Below, one piece after another: positions 5,890 through 7,259 of a stretch of 7,259 nucleotides of DNA (positions are counted from its first letter, which is position 1; every line of letters starts with the position of its first letter). This stretch comes from JBOGJG01 sp050747825. GTDB lineage: Bacteria > Acidobacteriota > UBA6911 > RPQK01 > JBOGJG01. The stretch lies in NCBI GenBank assembly GCA_050747825.1, contig JBOGJG010000092.1:1-7259 (forward strand), given 5' to 3'. The notes beneath the pieces are model-generated. The model ran no database searches, was not told the origin of the DNA, and worked only from the letters and a program-made list of their open reading frames with translations. The position numbers were made by a program, and so were the translations under genes.

Positions 5890-7259
5890 CCTGAGCGCGT
5901 TTAAACGGTGGTGGAGCAGAGTGCCCGCCGGGATGATTGCGAGATCTCAACGCTACATCAAAGTCGCTCGCTGGTTATTTCATGACTCTCTCATGCGCTT
6001 TCGCCGCGACACGATCCAGGTCGTCGTGCTTCGTAGCTTGAGTGTGGCCGGGCAATTGGCATCCGTAGTCATATTGATGCATTCAATCCGCACTCTCGAG
6101 ACAGGAGAAAGGTTTCAGGTGCTCGATTGGACTATCGAGGCACGCTCGGTAGAGGCGCTGAGCGCCGTTTTAGGTGTGTTATGTACTGCATTGCTGATCA
6201 TGGTATTCGGAGATTTTCTCGCTCGCCAGAAGGCTGTCACGCTGATGTGCGAATATGAAACGTTTTGTCTAAAAAGATTGATCGCACGTACTAGCCGGCT
6301 GCCGCATCCAGCGACACCGCAAGCGAACGATTATGTTACTGGTATCACAAGTGTTTTTGCCCGACTGCAAAAGGATGCGCGTTATGCCGGGCTGGTATTG
6401 AGGCAATGCTTATTAAGCATTGCCCCCCTATTGCAGGTCCTAATCTACGGCCTCGCCCTGTGGTATCTGGAACCGAAGGTCTTTGCAATGATTATATTGC
6501 TAGTCGCGATCGGGGTTTGGTTTCTGTACAAGCAAAGTCTTTATGGGGCGAAGTGCTCGCTCGCTATAGAACGGTTGATTCGACCGGCGGGTGCAGAGCG
6601 GTTGCGGATGATGAAGATGGTGCGCGCAGCCCCCTTACCCTTAGAGCTTGAAGACGAGCGCATTAAGCGGTTTTTTGATGGCGGCGCCTTCAAGGCGCTG
6701 AATGATGCCATATATGGACGACTCAGGGTTATTTTGCAAACGGACCTTACGGCCAAGCTATTAACAGTATTCGGCGTTGCATCAGGCGTCACGGTGTTAG
6801 GTATCCGCGCGATAGAGGAGAACAGCGGTTGGGGGCTAATAATCGTGTATGTCTTGGTGCTGAGGGCGTGTTTCGATAGCGGCCGCGCGGTTACGGTGGC
6901 CATCACATCCATGAATCGATACTACCCGCAAGTAAGCCGCTATGTCGCGTTTATAGACGCCTCGGAAGCGGCCTTTGATAAATTCGAGCTCGTTGCTCCG
7001 CAGGCCATATGGCTTCGAGTTCCGTGCTTAGACGGGAGCATGGAGCATTTGCTTATTCCCCAGGGGATCCCCCTCGGACTTATCACGCCAAGCCCGATCG
7101 GTAGAGACAGTCTCATACCACTCTGGTCTGCGCTAGAAGTAGTTCCGGAGCGCGCCCGATCTGGATTCCTCGGTACGACACAAGTGGTGTCGTTAGTGGA
7201 TATCGAGATCTCCCTTTCGGCAATCAAATCCGCTAGGCTCCCGCAGATTATAGATAGAC
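5876..7259 (+). CDS. ABC-exporter-like membrane protein with degenerate nucleotide-binding domain (partial, cut by right edge)
   Basis: Frame 2 is open from the ATG at 5876 to the right edge, giving 461 complete codons without a stop. GGAG (5861-5864) lies 11 bases upstream. Seen: six hydrophobic segments at roughly residues 47-69, 93-115, 173-198, 200-218, 290-310 and 318-333, separated by long charged stretches. This matches the 2+2+2 layout with cytoplasmic helices of type I ABC exporters such as MsbA or PglK. After the sixth helix a soluble domain begins, and LLIPQGIPLGLITPSPIGRD (392-411) aligns with the strand and Walker A of an ABC ATPase. The expected GPSGSGKST is replaced by TPSPIGRDS: the invariant Lys is Arg410, the next Ser/Thr is Asp411 and the glycine before them is Pro407. 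ATP hydrolysis at this site is therefore unlikely. It may pair with an active half-transporter or be a repurposed membrane protein. Glycan-cluster context suggests export or flipping. Signature, Walker B and switch motifs lie outside the window. Confidence 0.72.
   Translation, partial: MVSYSLSAFKRWWSRVPAGMIARSQRYIKVARWLFHDSLMRFRRDTIQVVVLRSLSVAGQLASVVILMHSIRTLETGERFQVLDWTIEARSVEALSAVLGVLCTALLIMVFGDFLARQKAVTLMCEYETFCLKRLIARTSRLPHPATPQANDYVTGITSVFARLQKDARYAGLVLRQCLLSIAPLLQVLIYGLALWYLEPKVFAMIILLVAIGVWFLYKQSLYGAKCSLAIERLIRPAGAERLRMMKMVRAAPLPLELEDERIKRFFDGGAFKALNDAIYGRLRVILQTDLTAKLLTVFGVASGVTVLGIRAIEENSGWGLIIVYVLVLRACFDSGRAVTVAITSMNRYYPQVSRYVAFIDASEAAFDKFELVAPQAIWLRVPCLDGSMEHLLIPQGIPLGLITPSPIGRDSLIPLWSALEVVPERARSGFLGTTQVVSLVDIEISLSAIKSARLPQIIDR

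Noticed and set aside
6541..7227. Two - strand frames (6541-6912 and 6940-7227) at the right end
   Set aside because: The + strand frame over the same bases is open for 461 codons with coherent membrane topology and a P-loop-like motif; the antisense products are serine/threonine-rich without motifs.
1..7259. CRISPR array, tRNA or rRNA genes
   Set aside because: No regularly spaced direct repeats, no cloverleaf-like sequence with conserved T-loop, and no rRNA signature were seen on either strand.

Overview
The window reads as part of a surface-glycan (capsule, exopolysaccharide or O-antigen-like) gene cluster. The organism is probably a Gram-negative bacterium: mixed codon use, purine-rich ribosome sites and an IS630-type remnant all fit, but no phylogenetic marker is present, so no taxon is assigned. 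All intact genes are on the + strand.

Layout: (1) bases 1-119 hold the last 38 codons of a gene entering from the left. Its PYGDGKA tail matches the C-terminus of UDP-N-acetylglucosamine 2-epimerases. (2) Bases 171-1682 encode a GT4-type glycosyltransferase carrying a two-helix membrane hairpin inside its N-terminal half. (3) About 1750-3348 and 3820-5448 encode two homologous two-domain proteins. Each has an N-terminal PAPS-dependent sulfotransferase domain joined to a C-terminal domain that looks like the NodB/polysaccharide-deacetylase fold (HDID, IGLH, AHGYG and HPxNY blocks). (4) Between the two paralogues, on the - strand at 3364-3659, lies a dead fragment of an IS630-family transposase, with one base deleted and its 3' part missing. 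(5) Bases 5449-5875 form a non-coding gap rich in short perfect inverted repeats. (6) From 5876 a frame stays open to the right edge (461 codons visible). It encodes a six-helix protein with ABC-exporter topology, followed by the start of a nucleotide-binding domain whose Walker A motif is badly degenerate.

Working model (inference): the epimerase supplies a HexNAc-type nucleotide sugar, the glycosyltransferase builds the glycan at the inner membrane, the fused enzymes modify it by sulfation and perhaps deacetylation, and the ABC-like protein takes part in export. The point most worth following is the domain fusion. A sulfotransferase joined to a deacetylase-like domain recalls the animal heparan sulfate N-deacetylase/N-sulfotransferases, but in reversed domain order and present here as a tandem pair.
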